From Streptomyces sp. NBC_00582 (GTDB lineage: Bacteria; Actinomycetota; Actinomycetes; Streptomycetales; Streptomycetaceae), in the NCBI RefSeq assembly GCF_036345155.1, contig NZ_CP107772.1:7874001-7938000 (forward strand): 64,000 nucleotides of DNA. Direction: 5' to 3'. The notes beneath the pieces were generated by a model. The model made no database searches, had not been told where the DNA came from, and was given only the letters and a program-made list of their open reading frames with translations. A program made the translations under genes and the position numbers. This document shows, one piece after another, positions 8,722 through 18,176 of the stretch; positions within the stretch are counted from its first letter, which is position 1; the number at the start of each line of letters is the position of its first letter.

Positions 8722-10047
8722 TCACAGACCCGGGATCCGGCCGTTGCGGAAGAGGTCGACGAAGATCTGGTGGTCGGCCCGCGCGCGTGCGCCGTAGCTG
8801 TGCGCGAAGTCCACCAGGAGCGGCGCGAAGCCCTCCTCGTCGGCGGCGATGGCGGCGTCGATGGCCCGCTCGGTGGAGAACGGCACCAGGGACTCGCCCG
8901 AGGTGTCGTCGGCCGCCGCGTGCATGGTGGCGGTGGCCCGGCCGAGGTCGGCGACGACACCCGCGATCTCCTCCGGGTCGTCGATGTCGCCCCAGTCCAG
9001 GTCGACGGCGTACGGGGAGACCTCGGCGACGAGCTGACCCGCGCCGCCCAGCTCGGTCCAGCCCAGCCACGGGTCGGCGTGCTGCTGAAGGGCGCGCTGG
9101 GAGATCACCGTGCGGTGGCCCTCGTGCTGGAAGTAGTCACGGATCGCCGGGTCGGTGATGTGCCGGGAGACGGCCGGGGTCTGGGCCTGCTTGATGTAGA
9201 TCACGACGTCGTTCTCCAGGGCGTCGCTGTGCCCCTCCAGCAGGATGTTGTACGACGGCAGGCCCGCGGAGCCGATGCCGATGCCGCGGCGGCCCACGAC
9301 GTCCTTCACCCGGTAGGAGTCCGGGCGGGCCAGGGAGGTCTCCGGCAGCGTCTCCAGATAGCCGTCGAAGGCCGCGAGGACCTTGTAGCGGGTGGCCGCG
9401 TCCAGCTCGATGGAGCCGCCGCCGGGCGCGAAACGGCGCTCGAAGTCACGGATCTCCGTCATGGAGTCCAGCAGGCCGAAGCGGGTCAGCGAGCGGGCGT
9501 CGCGCAGGGCGTCCAGGAGCGGGCCCTCGGCGGTGTCCAGGGTGAACGGCGGCACCTCGTCGCTCTTGGCGCCGGTCGCCAGCGCGCGCATCCGCTCGCG
9601 GTACGCGCCCGCGTACACCCGGACCAGCTCGGTGATCTGGTCGTCGCCGAGCGCCTTGGCGTACCCGATGAGGGCGATCGAGGCGGAGAAGCGCTTGAGG
9701 TCCCAGGTGAAAGGGCCGACGTAGGCCTCGTCGAAGTCGTTGACGTTGAAGATCAGCCGGCCGGTGGAGTCCATGTAGGTGCCGAAGTTCTCCGCGTGCA
9801 GATCGCCGTGGATCCACACGCGCGAGGTGCGGTCGTCCAGGAACGGGCCGCCCCGCTTCTCCGCGTCCAGATCGTGGTAGAACAGCGCGGCCGTGCCCCG
9901 GTAGAACGCGAACGCAGAGGCCGCCATCTTGCGGAACTTCACCCGGAACGCGGCCGGGTCGGCGGCCAGGAGCTCGCCGAAGGCGGTGTCGAAGACGGAG
10001 AGGATCTCCTCGCCGCGCTGCTCGTCGTTGAGCTGGGGAACCGACAT
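8722..10047 (-). CDS. DUF2252 domain protein (kinase-like fold)
   Basis: A 441-residue protein of the DUF2252 family, which is distantly related to aminoglycoside phosphotransferase/protein-kinase folds. The kinase-like catalytic loop is visible as HGDLHAENFG (residues 80-89), and the metal-binding Asp region is NVNDFDEA (about 101-108). No substrate is known for the family. I start at the ATG at 10047 (MSVPQLNDEQ) because GGAGG lies about 9 bases upstream; the open frame to 10101 has no such site. It is divergent from dnaE with about 170 bases between them. Confidence 0.87.
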   Translation of the reverse strand: MSVPQLNDEQRGEEILSVFDTAFGELLAADPAAFRVKFRKMAASAFAFYRGTAALFYHDLDAEKRGGPFLDDRTSRVWIHGDLHAENFGTYMDSTGRLIFNVNDFDEAYVGPFTWDLKRFSASIALIGYAKALGDDQITELVRVYAGAYRERMRALATGAKSDEVPPFTLDTAEGPLLDALRDARSLTRFGLLDSMTEIRDFERRFAPGGGSIELDAATRYKVLAAFDGYLETLPETSLARPDSYRVKDVVGRRGIGIGSAGLPSYNILLEGHSDALENDVVIYIKQAQTPAVSRHITDPAIRDYFQHEGHRTVISQRALQQHADPWLGWTELGGAGQLVAEVSPYAVDLDWGDIDDPEEIAGVVADLGRATATMHAAADDTSGESLVPFSTERAIDAAIAADEEGFAPLLVDFAHSYGARARADHQIFVDLFRNGRIPGL

Positions 10048-10148
10048 CGCTGGGTGCCTCCTGGTGCGGTACATGGACGACAGCGTCTCTGCCGACTCCA
10101 ACGCACGAAGGTACGCGGGAGTGCCCGGCCAGTGTCAGTCACGAGGCA

Positions 10149-10154
10149 TAGACT
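10149..10154 (+). promoter_or_regulatory. Candidate -10 box of dnaE
   Basis: TAGACT about 65 bases before the dnaE GTG would give a short leader that contains the GGAGG ribosome-binding site. No clear -35 box is seen. Confidence 0.3.
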
Positions 10155-10217
10155 TCGACGCTGACCCCCGGACTGTCCGCCCGCCAGTCGTCGAGTGTTT
10201 CCCTTGGAGGCCACGCC

Positions 10218-13200
10218 GTGTCGAAGCCGCCCTTCACGCACCTGCACGTCCACACCCAGTACTCGCTGCTGGACGGTGCCGCGCGGCTGAAGGACATGTT
10301 CAACGCGTGCAACGAGATGGGCATGACCCACATCGCCATGTCCGACCACGGCAACCTGCACGGGGCGTACGACTTCTTCCACACCGCGAAGAAGTCCGGG
10401 ATCACCCCGATCATCGGGATCGAGGCGTACGTCGCGCCCGAGTCGCGGCGCAACAAGCGCAAGATCCAGTGGGGCCAGCCGCACCAGAAGCGGGACGACG
10501 TCTCCGGCTCCGGCGGTTACACCCACAAGACGATCTGGGCGGCGAACGCGACGGGCCTGCACAACCTCTTCCGCCTCTCCTCCGACGCGTACGCCGAGGG
10601 CTGGCTGCAGAAGTGGCCGCGCATGGACAAGGAGACCATCGCCAAGTGGTCCGAGGGGCTCATCGCCTCCACCGGCTGCCCCTCCGGCGAGCTCCAGACC
10701 CGGCTGCGCCTCGGCCAGTACGACGAGGCCCTGAAGGCGGCCGCCGACTACCAGGACATCTTCGGCAAGGACCGCTACTTCCTGGAGCTGATGGACCACG
10801 GCATCGACATCGAGCACCGGGTCCGCGACGGCCTGCTGGAGATCGGCAAGAAGCTCGGCATCCCGCCGCTGGTGACGAACGACTCGCACTACACGTACGC
10901 GCACGAGGCGACGGCGCACGACGCGCTGCTGTGCATCCAGACCGGCAAGAACCTCTCCGACCCCGACCGCTTCAAGTTCGACGGCACCGGCTACTACCTG
11001 AAGTCCACGGACGAGATGTACGCCATCGACTCCTCGGACGCCTGGCAGGAGGGCTGCGCCAACACGCTCCTGGTGGCCGAGCAGATCGACACCGCCGGCA
11101 TGTTCGAGGCCAGGAACCTCATGCCGAAGTTCGACATCCCCGAGGGCTACACCGAGGTCACCTGGTTCCGCGAGGAGACCATGCGCGGCATGCACCGCCG
11201 CTTCCCCGAGGGCATCCCGGACGACCGCATGAAGCAGGTCGAGTACGAGATGGACACCATCATCTCGATGGGCTTCCCGGGCTACTTCCTCGTCGTCGCC
11301 GACTTCATCATGTGGGCCAAGAAGCAGGGCATCGCCGTCGGCCCCGGCCGGGGCTCGGCGGCCGGCTCGATCGTCGCGTACGCCATGGGCATCACCGACC
11401 TCGACCCCATCCCGCACGGTCTGATCTTCGAGCGCTTCCTCAACCCCGAACGCATCTCGATGCCCGACGTCGACATCGACTTCGACGAGCGTCGGCGCGT
11501 CGAGGTGATCAGGTACGTGACCGAGAAATACGGCGCCGACAAGGTCGCCATGATCGGCACCTACGGCAAGATCAAGGCCAAGAACGCGATCAAGGACTCC
11601 GCGCGCGTGCTGGGCTACCCGTACGCGATGGGCGACCGCATCACCAAGGCCATGCCCGCCGACGTCCTCGGCAAGGGCATCGACCTCAACGGCATCACCG
11701 ACCCCTCGCACCCGCGCTACAGCGAGGCGGGCGAGGTCCGCGCGATGTACGAGAACGAGCCCGACGTGAAGAAGGTCATCGACACCGCCAAGGGCGTCGA
11801 GGGCCTGGTCCGCCAGATGGGTGTGCACGCGGCCGGCGTGATCATGTCCAGCGAGACCATCACCGAGCACGTCCCCGTCTGGGTGCGGCACTCCGACGGC
11901 GTGACCATCACCCAGTGGGACTACCCGAGCTGTGAGTCGCTCGGCCTGCTGAAGATGGACTTCCTCGGCCTGCGCAACCTGACGATCATGGACGACGCCG
12001 TCAAGATGGTGAAGTCCAACAAGGGCGTCGACATCGACCTCCTCGCCCTGCCGCTCGACGACCCGAAGACCTTCGAACTGCTCCAGCGCGGTGACACCCT
12101 CGGCGTCTTCCAGTTCGACGGCGGCCCCATGCGCTCCCTGCTGCGCCTGATGAAGCCCGACAACTTCGAGGACATCTCCGCCGTGTCGGCGCTCTACCGT
12201 CCCGGCCCGATGGGCATGGACTCGCACACGAACTACGCGCTGCGCAAGAACAAGCTCCAGGAGATCACCCCGATCCACAAGGAGCTGGAGGAGCCCCTCC
12301 AGGAGGTCCTGGCCGTCACCTACGGCCTGATCGTCTACCAGGAGCAGGTGCAGAAGGCCGCCCAGATCATCGCCGGCTACTCGCTCGGCGAGGCCGACAT
12401 CCTCCGCCGCGTGATGGGCAAGAAGAAGCCCGAGGAACTGGCCAAGAACTTCACCATCTTCCAGGCCGGCGCCCAGAAGAACGGCTACAGCGACGAGGCC
12501 ATCCAGGCCCTGTGGGACGTCCTGGTCCCGTTCGCCGGCTACGCCTTCAACAAGGCCCACTCCGCCGCGTACGGACTGGTCTCGTACTGGACCGCCTATC
12601 TGAAGGCGAACTACCCGGCCGAGTACATGGCCGCGCTGCTGACGTCCGTCAAGGACGACAAGGACAAGTCGGCGATCTACCTCAACGAGTGCCGCCGTAT
12701 GGGCATCAAGGTGCTGCCGCCGAACGTCAACGAGTCGGTGCACAACTTCGCCGCCCAGGGCGACGACGTGATCCTCTTCGGCCTCGAGGCCGTCCGCAAC
12801 GTCGGCACCAACGTGGTCGAGTCGATCATCAAGAGCCGCAAGGCGAAGGGGAAGTACGCCTCTTTCCCCGACTACCTCGACAAGGTCGAGGCGGTCGCCT
12901 GCAACAAGCGGACCACCGAATCGCTGATCAAGGCGGGCGCGTTCGACACGCTCGGCCACACCCGCAAGGGCCTCACCGCCCAGTTCGAGCCGATGATCGA
13001 CAATGTGGTCGCGGTCAAGCGCAAGGAGGCCGAGGGCCAGTTCGACCTCTTCGGCGGTATGGGCGAGGAGGAGAGCAGCGAGCCCGGCTTCGGCCTGGAC
13101 GTGCAGTTCACCGAGGACGAGTGGGACAAGACCTATCTGCTCGCGCAGGAGCGGGAGATGCTCGGTCTCTACGTCTCCGACCACCCGCTCTTCGGCCTGG

Positions 13201-13757
13201 AGCACGTGTTGTCCGACAAGGCGGACGCGGGCATCGCCCAGCTCACCGGCGGTGAGCACGCGGACGGCGCGGTCGTCACCATCGGCGGCATCATCTCGGG
13301 CCTGCAGCGCAAGATGACCAAGCAGGGCAACGCCTGGGCCATCGCCACCGTGGAGGACCTCGCGGGCTCCATCGAGTGCATGTTCTTCCCGGCGACCTAC
13401 CAGCTCGTGTCGACCCAACTCGTCGAGGACGCCGTCGTCTTCGTCAAGGGCCGCCTCGACAAGCGGGAGGACGTGCCCCGGCTCGTCGCGATGGAGCTGA
13501 TGATCCCGGACCTGTCCCACGCGGGCACCAACGCGCCGGTGGTCCTCACCATCCCCGCCACCCGGGTCACCCCGCCGATGGTCAGCCGCCTCAACGAGAT
13601 CCTCACCCACCACAAGGGTGACAGCGAGGTCCGCATCAAGCTCCAGGGCCCGACCCGGACGACCGTCCTGCGCCTGGACCGGCACCGGGTCAAGCCGGAC
13701 CCGGCGCTGTTCGGCGATCTGAAGGTGCTGCTCGGCCCGTCCTGCCTGGCGGGCTGA
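10218..13757 (+). CDS. dnaE: DNA polymerase III alpha subunit
   Basis: The 1179-residue replicative polymerase subunit, a normal length for actinobacterial DnaE1. The N-terminal PHP domain starts FTHLHVHTQYSLLDG with the metal-ligand HxH pair. The polymerase active site includes GPGRGSAAGSIVAY and the catalytic Asp triplet in PDVDIDFDERRR (about residues 415-430). Later segments are the VYQEQV and GYAFNKAHSAAYG motifs, the beta-clamp-binding/OB-fold region (GAVVTIGGIISG), and a C-terminal DRHRVKPDP stretch. The GTG start has TTGGAGG 7 bases upstream. A perfect hairpin follows the stop, so it is probably transcribed alone. Confidence 0.98.
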   Translation: MSKPPFTHLHVHTQYSLLDGAARLKDMFNACNEMGMTHIAMSDHGNLHGAYDFFHTAKKSGITPIIGIEAYVAPESRRNKRKIQWGQPHQKRDDVSGSGGYTHKTIWAANATGLHNLFRLSSDAYAEGWLQKWPRMDKETIAKWSEGLIASTGCPSGELQTRLRLGQYDEALKAAADYQDIFGKDRYFLELMDHGIDIEHRVRDGLLEIGKKLGIPPLVTNDSHYTYAHEATAHDALLCIQTGKNLSDPDRFKFDGTGYYLKSTDEMYAIDSSDAWQEGCANTLLVAEQIDTAGMFEARNLMPKFDIPEGYTEVTWFREETMRGMHRRFPEGIPDDRMKQVEYEMDTIISMGFPGYFLVVADFIMWAKKQGIAVGPGRGSAAGSIVAYAMGITDLDPIPHGLIFERFLNPERISMPDVDIDFDERRRVEVIRYVTEKYGADKVAMIGTYGKIKAKNAIKDSARVLGYPYAMGDRITKAMPADVLGKGIDLNGITDPSHPRYSEAGEVRAMYENEPDVKKVIDTAKGVEGLVRQMGVHAAGVIMSSETITEHVPVWVRHSDGVTITQWDYPSCESLGLLKMDFLGLRNLTIMDDAVKMVKSNKGVDIDLLALPLDDPKTFELLQRGDTLGVFQFDGGPMRSLLRLMKPDNFEDISAVSALYRPGPMGMDSHTNYALRKNKLQEITPIHKELEEPLQEVLAVTYGLIVYQEQVQKAAQIIAGYSLGEADILRRVMGKKKPEELAKNFTIFQAGAQKNGYSDEAIQALWDVLVPFAGYAFNKAHSAAYGLVSYWTAYLKANYPAEYMAALLTSVKDDKDKSAIYLNECRRMGIKVLPPNVNESVHNFAAQGDDVILFGLEAVRNVGTNVVESIIKSRKAKGKYASFPDYLDKVEAVACNKRTTESLIKAGAFDTLGHTRKGLTAQFEPMIDNVVAVKRKEAEGQFDLFGGMGEEESSEPGFGLDVQFTEDEWDKTYLLAQEREMLGLYVSDHPLFGLEHVLSDKADAGIAQLTGGEHADGAVVTIGGIISGLQRKMTKQGNAWAIATVEDLAGSIECMFFPATYQLVSTQLVEDAVVFVKGRLDKREDVPRLVAMELMIPDLSHAGTNAPVVLTIPATRVTPPMVSRLNEILTHHKGDSEVRIKLQGPTRTTVLRLDRHRVKPDPALFGDLKVLLGPSCLAG

Positions 13758-13780
13758 GGGTCCGACGCGGAAGAGAGCGC

Positions 13781-13812
13781 GAGGGGCGCGTCCGGTTGTG
13801 GACGCGCCCCTC
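13781..13812 (+). terminator. Terminator after dnaE
   Basis: Perfect 13-bp stem (13781-13793 with 13800-13812) and a 6-base loop, 23 bases after the dnaE stop. There is no T-run, as is common in Streptomyces. Confidence 0.75.
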
Positions 13813-13820
13813 GGTGTGCC

Positions 13821-13837
13821 CGGGCTGCAACAGCCCG
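13821..13837. terminator. Second small hairpin between dnaE and the 54-aa gene
   Basis: CGGGCTG-CAA-CAGCCCG forms a 7-bp perfect stem immediately before the stop of the convergent small gene. It may end transcription from either side. Confidence 0.45.
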
Positions 13838-13848
13838 CCGCACGGACG

Positions 13849-14013
13849 TCAGTTGTGCCCGAACCGTTTCTGCCGGCCCTTGCGGGCCATGTCCGCCGGC
13901 GTCACCTGGGAGATGCGCTGCTCGACCTGCTCCTGCATCGAGGACTGCTGGGCCTGCTGCTGACCACGCTCGGACTGCGGCTGTTTCCGGTCCTGCTTCT
14001 TGTTCTTGGCCAT
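13849..14013 (-). CDS. Small hydrophilic protein, unknown function
   Basis: A 54-residue, very polar protein: MAKNKKQDRKQ at the N-terminus, a Gln-rich middle (QQQAQQSS) and a conserved-looking RISQVTPADMARKGRQKRFGHN tail. No membrane segment or cysteine. I start at the ATG at 14013 because AGGAGG lies about 8 bases upstream; the frame is open to 14145 but without a ribosome-binding site. I recall similar small proteins next to dnaE in streptomycetes, but no function. Its basic, Gln-rich character would fit binding to a nucleic acid or to another protein; that is speculation. Confidence 0.72.
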   Translation of the reverse strand: MAKNKKQDRKQPQSERGQQQAQQSSMQEQVEQRISQVTPADMARKGRQKRFGHN

Positions 14014-14228
14014 GGGGATCTGCCTCCTGCGGGGGATGTAGGGACCAGGGCCGCGACCAGATTCACATAGGCTGACATCAGGCGCATTTCGGATAATTAC
14101 CGTCCGTGACAGGGGTTCTCCGAGCGCATCGGCCCGAAACGCCACGCCGAAGATCGAGTTCGGGCCGTTAACCCCCGCACGGTCGGGCAGACTCGAAGGA
14201 AGCCCGAAGCAAACCTCCCGGGAAGAGG

Positions 14229-15458
14229 GTGAGTCGTGTGGACCGCTGCATCGTCCTGGTGGACGCCGGGTATCTGCTGGGGGCCGCCGCGAGCCTCCTC
14301 GCCGGAGAGCCCTCGCGGTCCCGTATCACCGTCGATCACTCCGCCCTCGTCCAGGGTCTGCGCGAACAGGCCGAGTCCGACACCGAGCGGCCCCTGCTGC
14401 GCATCTACTGGTTCGACGGCGCCCCCGACCGTGTCCCCCAGCCCGAACACCGCAGGCTGCGGGTGATGCCCCGGGTCACCGTCCGGCTGGGCGCCCTCAC
14501 CCGCAGCGACGGACGCTGGGCCCAGAAGGGCGTCGACGCCGCCATGCACGCCGAACTCACCGAGCTGGCCCGCAACCGCGCCTGCTCCGACGTCGTCCTC
14601 GTCACGGGCGACGGCGATCTGCTCCCCGGCATGATGGCCGCCAAGGAGCACGGCGTCGCCGTCCACCTGTGGGCCGTCCAGGCCGCCGACGGCGACTACA
14701 ACCAGTCCGAGGACCTCGTCGCCGAGGCCGACGAACGGCGCGTCCTGGACCGTACGTGGATCACCAAGGCCGTACGCGCCAAGGAGCTCGGCGGGGTGTG
14801 CGCGCCGCCGCCCGTGCCCCGGCCCGAGATCGCCGCGATCCTCTCCGCGCCGCTGCCCGACTCAGGCCTCGCCCCGGCCGCCGACCGCTCCGCGGAGGAA
14901 CCCGAACACGCGGGCGCCGACGCCGCCGACCGCGCCGGCACCCAGGAGCGGGTGCCCGCCACCAAGGGCGTCCCCACCCCCAAGGACCTGGCCGCGCTGC
15001 GCGCCCCCGGAGCCCACCCCGCCCCGCACCCCGCCACCGCGACCCTGCGCTGGTCCTCCGACCGGGGCTGGGTGGACCGCCCCGGGGTCGTCGCCGAGCC
15101 CGCCGAGGCCGCCTCCATGCCGACGCTGGCCCAGCTCACCACGGCCGAGCAGCGGTGGGCCGACCGCGAGGAGGACATCACCACCGTCGGCGGCGACCCG
15201 TACGAGGTGGGGCAGGTCTTCGCCCGCCGCTGGATGGGCCGCCTCGGCGACCAGAGCCATCTGCAGAAGCTGTCGGGCATGTACCCGCGGATCCCGCACC
15301 GCATCGACGGCGAGCTGCTGCGGTACGCGGCCCGTTTCGGACTGCTCGCCCACAAGGACGACCAGATCGACGAGCACGACCGCTACGCCATCCGGGCGGG
15401 CTTCTGGCGCGAGGTCGACGTCCGGACCGCCGCCGAGCACGCGCCCGCCGGGGACTGA
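14229..15458 (+). CDS. NYN-domain (PIN-like) protein
   Basis: A 409-residue protein whose first about 165 residues form a NYN/LabA-type PIN-like nuclease domain. Conserved acidic residues are in place: D12 (LVDAGY), D63 (YWFDGAPD), D103 (QKGVDAAM) and D128/D130 (VTGDGDLLP), a set that binds Mg2+ in nucleases of this fold. The middle (about 200-280) is Ala/Pro-rich and likely disordered. The C-terminal about 100 residues (GDPYEVGQVFARRWMGRL onward) are a compact, probably helical domain I do not recognise. The start is GTG 14229; GTG 14238 is also possible. RNA is the likely substrate, by family only. Confidence 0.82.
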   Translation: MSRVDRCIVLVDAGYLLGAAASLLAGEPSRSRITVDHSALVQGLREQAESDTERPLLRIYWFDGAPDRVPQPEHRRLRVMPRVTVRLGALTRSDGRWAQKGVDAAMHAELTELARNRACSDVVLVTGDGDLLPGMMAAKEHGVAVHLWAVQAADGDYNQSEDLVAEADERRVLDRTWITKAVRAKELGGVCAPPPVPRPEIAAILSAPLPDSGLAPAADRSAEEPEHAGADAADRAGTQERVPATKGVPTPKDLAALRAPGAHPAPHPATATLRWSSDRGWVDRPGVVAEPAEAASMPTLAQLTTAEQRWADREEDITTVGGDPYEVGQVFARRWMGRLGDQSHLQKLSGMYPRIPHRIDGELLRYAARFGLLAHKDDQIDEHDRYAIRAGFWREVDVRTAAEHAPAGD

Positions 15459-15504
15459 CGGCTCCGGGAGCAGCCCCAAGGGCGAGCAAAGCCCGCGGAC
15501 CCCG

Positions 15505-15510
15505 TAGTCT
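15505..15510 (+). promoter_or_regulatory. Candidate -10 box of the ABC-2 exporter pair
   Basis: TAGTCT ends 8 bases before the GTG at 15519 with no ribosome-binding site between, suggesting a leaderless transcript. Confidence 0.4.
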
Positions 15511-15518
15511 CGTCCCTT

Positions 15519-16538
15519 GTGAGTACGCGCGCGACATCGGCCATCCGGCACCCGGACGAGGTCGTGTGTGCCGTGCGCGGACTGACCAAGACCTATCGGG
15601 CGGTACGGGGCCGGCGCGGCACCCCGGCGACCCCCGAGGTACGGGCCACCGACGCGGTCGAGCTGGACATCCGCCGCGGTGAGATCTTCGGCCTGCTCGG
15701 GCCGAACGGAGCCGGCAAGTCCACCCTCGTACGGCAGCTCACCGGGCTGATGCGGCCCGACGCGGGCACCGTGGAGATCCTCGGCCACGACATCGTGCGC
15801 CACCCCGAACGGGCCGCGCGCATCCTCGCCTACCTCGGCCAGGAGTCCACCGCCCTCGACGACCTCACCGTCTCCCTCGCCGCCGAGACCACCGGCCGGC
15901 TGCGCGGCCTCGACGTACGCCACGCCCGTCAGGAGCGGGACGCCGTCCTCGACGAGCTGGGGCTCACGCCGATCGCCGGGCGGCCCCTGCGCAAGCTGTC
16001 CGGCGGACAGCGCCGGCTCGCCTGTTTCGCGTCCGCGCTGGTGGGGGAGCGGCCCCTGCTGGTGCTGGACGAGCCGACCACCGGCATGGACCCGGTCGCC
16101 CGGCGCGCCGTATGGTCGGCCGTGGACCGGCGACGTGCCGAGCGCGGCACCACCGTCCTGCTGGTCACCCACAACGTCATCGAGGCCGAGACCGTCCTCG
16201 ACCGGGTCGCCGTCCTCGACAGGGGCCGGGTCATCGCCTGCGACACGCCCACCGGGCTCAAGGAGCGGGTCGCCGACGAGGTCCGGGTCGAACTGGTGTG
16301 GCGGGAACGGGCGCCGCTGGAGGTGCCCGAGGTCGCCGCGCTGCGGGAGCGGGCCGTGGAGTCGGGGCGCCGCTGGACCCTGCGGCTGGCCCCCGACGAG
16401 GCCCGGGCGATCGTCGCCACCGTCACCGGCGGGGCCGCGTTCGCCGCACTGGACGACTTCACCCTGGCCACGCCCAGCCTGGAGGACGTGTACCTGGCCC
16501 TGGGCGGGGCCGCGCGGCAGGGGCTGGTGCGGGCGTGA
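15519..16538 (+). CDS. ABC transporter ATP-binding protein (drug/antibiotic export type)
   Basis: A 339-residue ATPase with Walker A GPNGAGKST (residues 61-69), signature LSGGQRR (about 168) and Walker B LLVLDEPTTGMD (about 190), then HNVIEAETV with the switch His. The C-terminal about 80 residues form the accessory domain typical of DrrA/CcmA-like ATPases. It pairs with the membrane protein 73 bases downstream to make an ABC-2 exporter. Unusually, about 15 residues (RGRRGTPATPEVRATD) are inserted in the first strands before Walker A. The exported substrate is unknown. Confidence 0.92.
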   Translation: MSTRATSAIRHPDEVVCAVRGLTKTYRAVRGRRGTPATPEVRATDAVELDIRRGEIFGLLGPNGAGKSTLVRQLTGLMRPDAGTVEILGHDIVRHPERAARILAYLGQESTALDDLTVSLAAETTGRLRGLDVRHARQERDAVLDELGLTPIAGRPLRKLSGGQRRLACFASALVGERPLLVLDEPTTGMDPVARRAVWSAVDRRRAERGTTVLLVTHNVIEAETVLDRVAVLDRGRVIACDTPTGLKERVADEVRVELVWRERAPLEVPEVAALRERAVESGRRWTLRLAPDEARAIVATVTGGAAFAALDDFTLATPSLEDVYLALGGAARQGLVRA

Positions 16539-16611
16539 GCGCGGGGGGCTTCGGGTCCGTATGGTCCGTAGGGGTCGGTGTGAGAGCCGTAGGGAAGAGG
16601 AGCAGCGCCAC

Positions 16612-17433
16612 GTGAGTGTCGTACCCGCCGAGGTTGTGCCGGGCGGCGCCCGGGCCGGCACCGGCACGGTCCGCGCGGCCGCCGAGCTGGGGCCGCGCGC
16701 GCGGCTGTGGCCGTCGCTCGTGGCGGTGTACCGGGCGCAGCTCTCGCGCGCGCGGGTGGCGCGGATCCCGCTGCTGTTCGTGGCGACCTTCCAGTCGGTC
16801 GGCATCCTGATCATGATGCGGGGCGTCGTCGACGGGGGCAGCGAGGCCGAGTCGGTCGTCGCGGGCTCGGCGGTGCTGGTCGTCGCGTTCGTCGCGCTCA
16901 ATCTGCTGGCGCAGTACTTCGGGCAGCTCCGGGCGAGCGGCGGGCTCGACCACTACGCCACCCTGCCGGTGCCGCCGGCGGCCGTGGTGCTGGGTGCGGC
17001 GGGGGCGTACGCCTCCTTCACCGTGCCGGGGACCCTGGTGACCGCGGTGTTCGGGTGTGTGCTGTTCGGGCTGCCGCTGACGCATCTGTGGGTGCTGGCG
17101 GCGGTGATTCCGCTGGCGGGGGCCGCGCTGTCGGGGCTGGGCGCCGCGTTCGGGCTGCTCGCGCCGCGGCCGGAGCTGGCGACGGTGCTGGGGCAGCTCG
17201 GGATGTCCGCCGCGCTGCTGCTGGGGGTGCTGCCGCCGGACCGGATGCCGGAGGCGGTGCGGTTCGCCCGGGATCTGCTGCCGTCGACGTACGGCGTCGA
17301 GGCCTTCGCGCGGACCTTCGCCACGGATCCGGACTGGGCGCTGGTGCTCGGGGACCTCGCGGTGTGCGCGGGTGTGGGCGTCGTTTCGCTGGCCGTCGCC
17401 ACCTGGGCGTACCGGCGGGCCGCCGTCCGGTGA
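16612..17433 (+). CDS. ABC-2 type transporter permease
   Basis: A 273-residue membrane protein with six predicted transmembrane helices, the partner of the ATPase upstream. Hydrophobic stretches include IPLLFVATFQSVGILIMM, SAVLVVAFVALNLLAQ, GTLVTAVFGCVLFGLPL and LWVLAAVIPLAGAAL. The C-terminal DLLPSTYGVEAFARTF motif is typical of ABC-2 permeases of the DrrB type. I start at GTG 16612, which has GAGGAG about 10 bases upstream; the much longer open frame from 16135 is out of phase with the ATPase and is a shadow. The first about 45 residues are hydrophilic and cytoplasmic. Confidence 0.88.
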   Translation: MSVVPAEVVPGGARAGTGTVRAAAELGPRARLWPSLVAVYRAQLSRARVARIPLLFVATFQSVGILIMMRGVVDGGSEAESVVAGSAVLVVAFVALNLLAQYFGQLRASGGLDHYATLPVPPAAVVLGAAGAYASFTVPGTLVTAVFGCVLFGLPLTHLWVLAAVIPLAGAALSGLGAAFGLLAPRPELATVLGQLGMSAALLLGVLPPDRMPEAVRFARDLLPSTYGVEAFARTFATDPDWALVLGDLAVCAGVGVVSLAVATWAYRRAAVR

Positions 17434-17455
17434 CGCGCCGCACAGCGGGGCCTGG

Positions 17456-17461
17456 CACGAT
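17456..17461 (+). promoter_or_regulatory. Candidate -10 box of the DUF2567 gene
   Basis: CACGAT ends 6 bases before the GTG at 17468, a leaderless-type arrangement. Confidence 0.3.
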
Positions 17462-17467
17462 GTCAGG

Positions 17468-18157
17468 GTGACCGCACCGCTGACTCCGCCTCCGCCGCCG
17501 CACGAACCGTCCCCGCAGGGCGCCGCCTGGCCGCCTCCGCCCGGGGGGTACCTGGGGGTCGCGGACGCGCCGCGGGACGCCTCGTACGGACAGGACGGGC
17601 CCGGGATGAAGACCGAACTGCGGGAAGCCGCCGTGGTCACGGTGGTGCTTGCGGTGGCCGGGGCGCTGCTCGGGGTGGTCTGGAAGTGGCTCGCGCCGTC
17701 CGTGCCGCTGGTCGGTGACGTGGTGAACGGGGCGTGGGTGGTCTACCTCAAGGACACCGAGGGGGAGCAGGCGATCGGGGTGGACGGGACGTTCACCCTG
17801 CTGGCGCTGGGGTTCGGGGCCGTGAGCGCGGCGGGGGTCTTCGCCTGGCGGCGGCGTGGGGGCGTGCCGCTGGTGGTGGCGCTGCTGGTCGGGGGGCTGC
17901 TGGGGTCGGTCCTGGCATGGCGGCTGGGGGTGTGGCTGGGGCCCGGGTCGGATGTGATCGCCCAGGCCAAGGCCGCGGGGAAGGGGGTGACGTTCCCGGC
18001 GCCCTTGAAGCTGGGGGCGCACGGGGCGTTGCTGGCGTGGTCGTTCGCGGCGCTGCTGGTCCACCTGGGGCTCACGGCCCTGTTCGGACCGCGCGACCCC
18101 GACCCGTACGGACAGGACCCCACCCCGAAGGACTCCTACGGCGCGCCGCTCGCGTAA
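17468..18157 (+). CDS. DUF2567-type membrane protein
   Basis: A 229-residue protein with a Pro-rich cytoplasmic N-terminus (residues 1-45), a transmembrane helix at about 52-72, an extracytoplasmic loop (VNGAWVVYLKDTEGEQAIGVDG), then three further helices and a Pro/Asp-rich C-terminus. The layout is that of the actinobacterial DUF2567 family, whose function is unknown. I start at GTG 17468 because the frame upstream overlaps the permease gene in another phase. It is convergent with the YbaK gene, the stops being 19 bases apart. Confidence 0.8.
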   Translation: MTAPLTPPPPPHEPSPQGAAWPPPPGGYLGVADAPRDASYGQDGPGMKTELREAAVVTVVLAVAGALLGVVWKWLAPSVPLVGDVVNGAWVVYLKDTEGEQAIGVDGTFTLLALGFGAVSAAGVFAWRRRGGVPLVVALLVGGLLGSVLAWRLGVWLGPGSDVIAQAKAAGKGVTFPAPLKLGAHGALLAWSFAALLVHLGLTALFGPRDPDPYGQDPTPKDSYGAPLA

Positions 18158-18176
18158 CGGCGACGCGCCCTTCCGG

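Noticed and set aside
9939..13685. 1248-codon reverse-strand frame opposite dnaE
   Set aside because: It mirrors dnaE codon by codon (His/Val/Asp/Leu-rich, no domains), as expected of antisense frames in GC-rich DNA.
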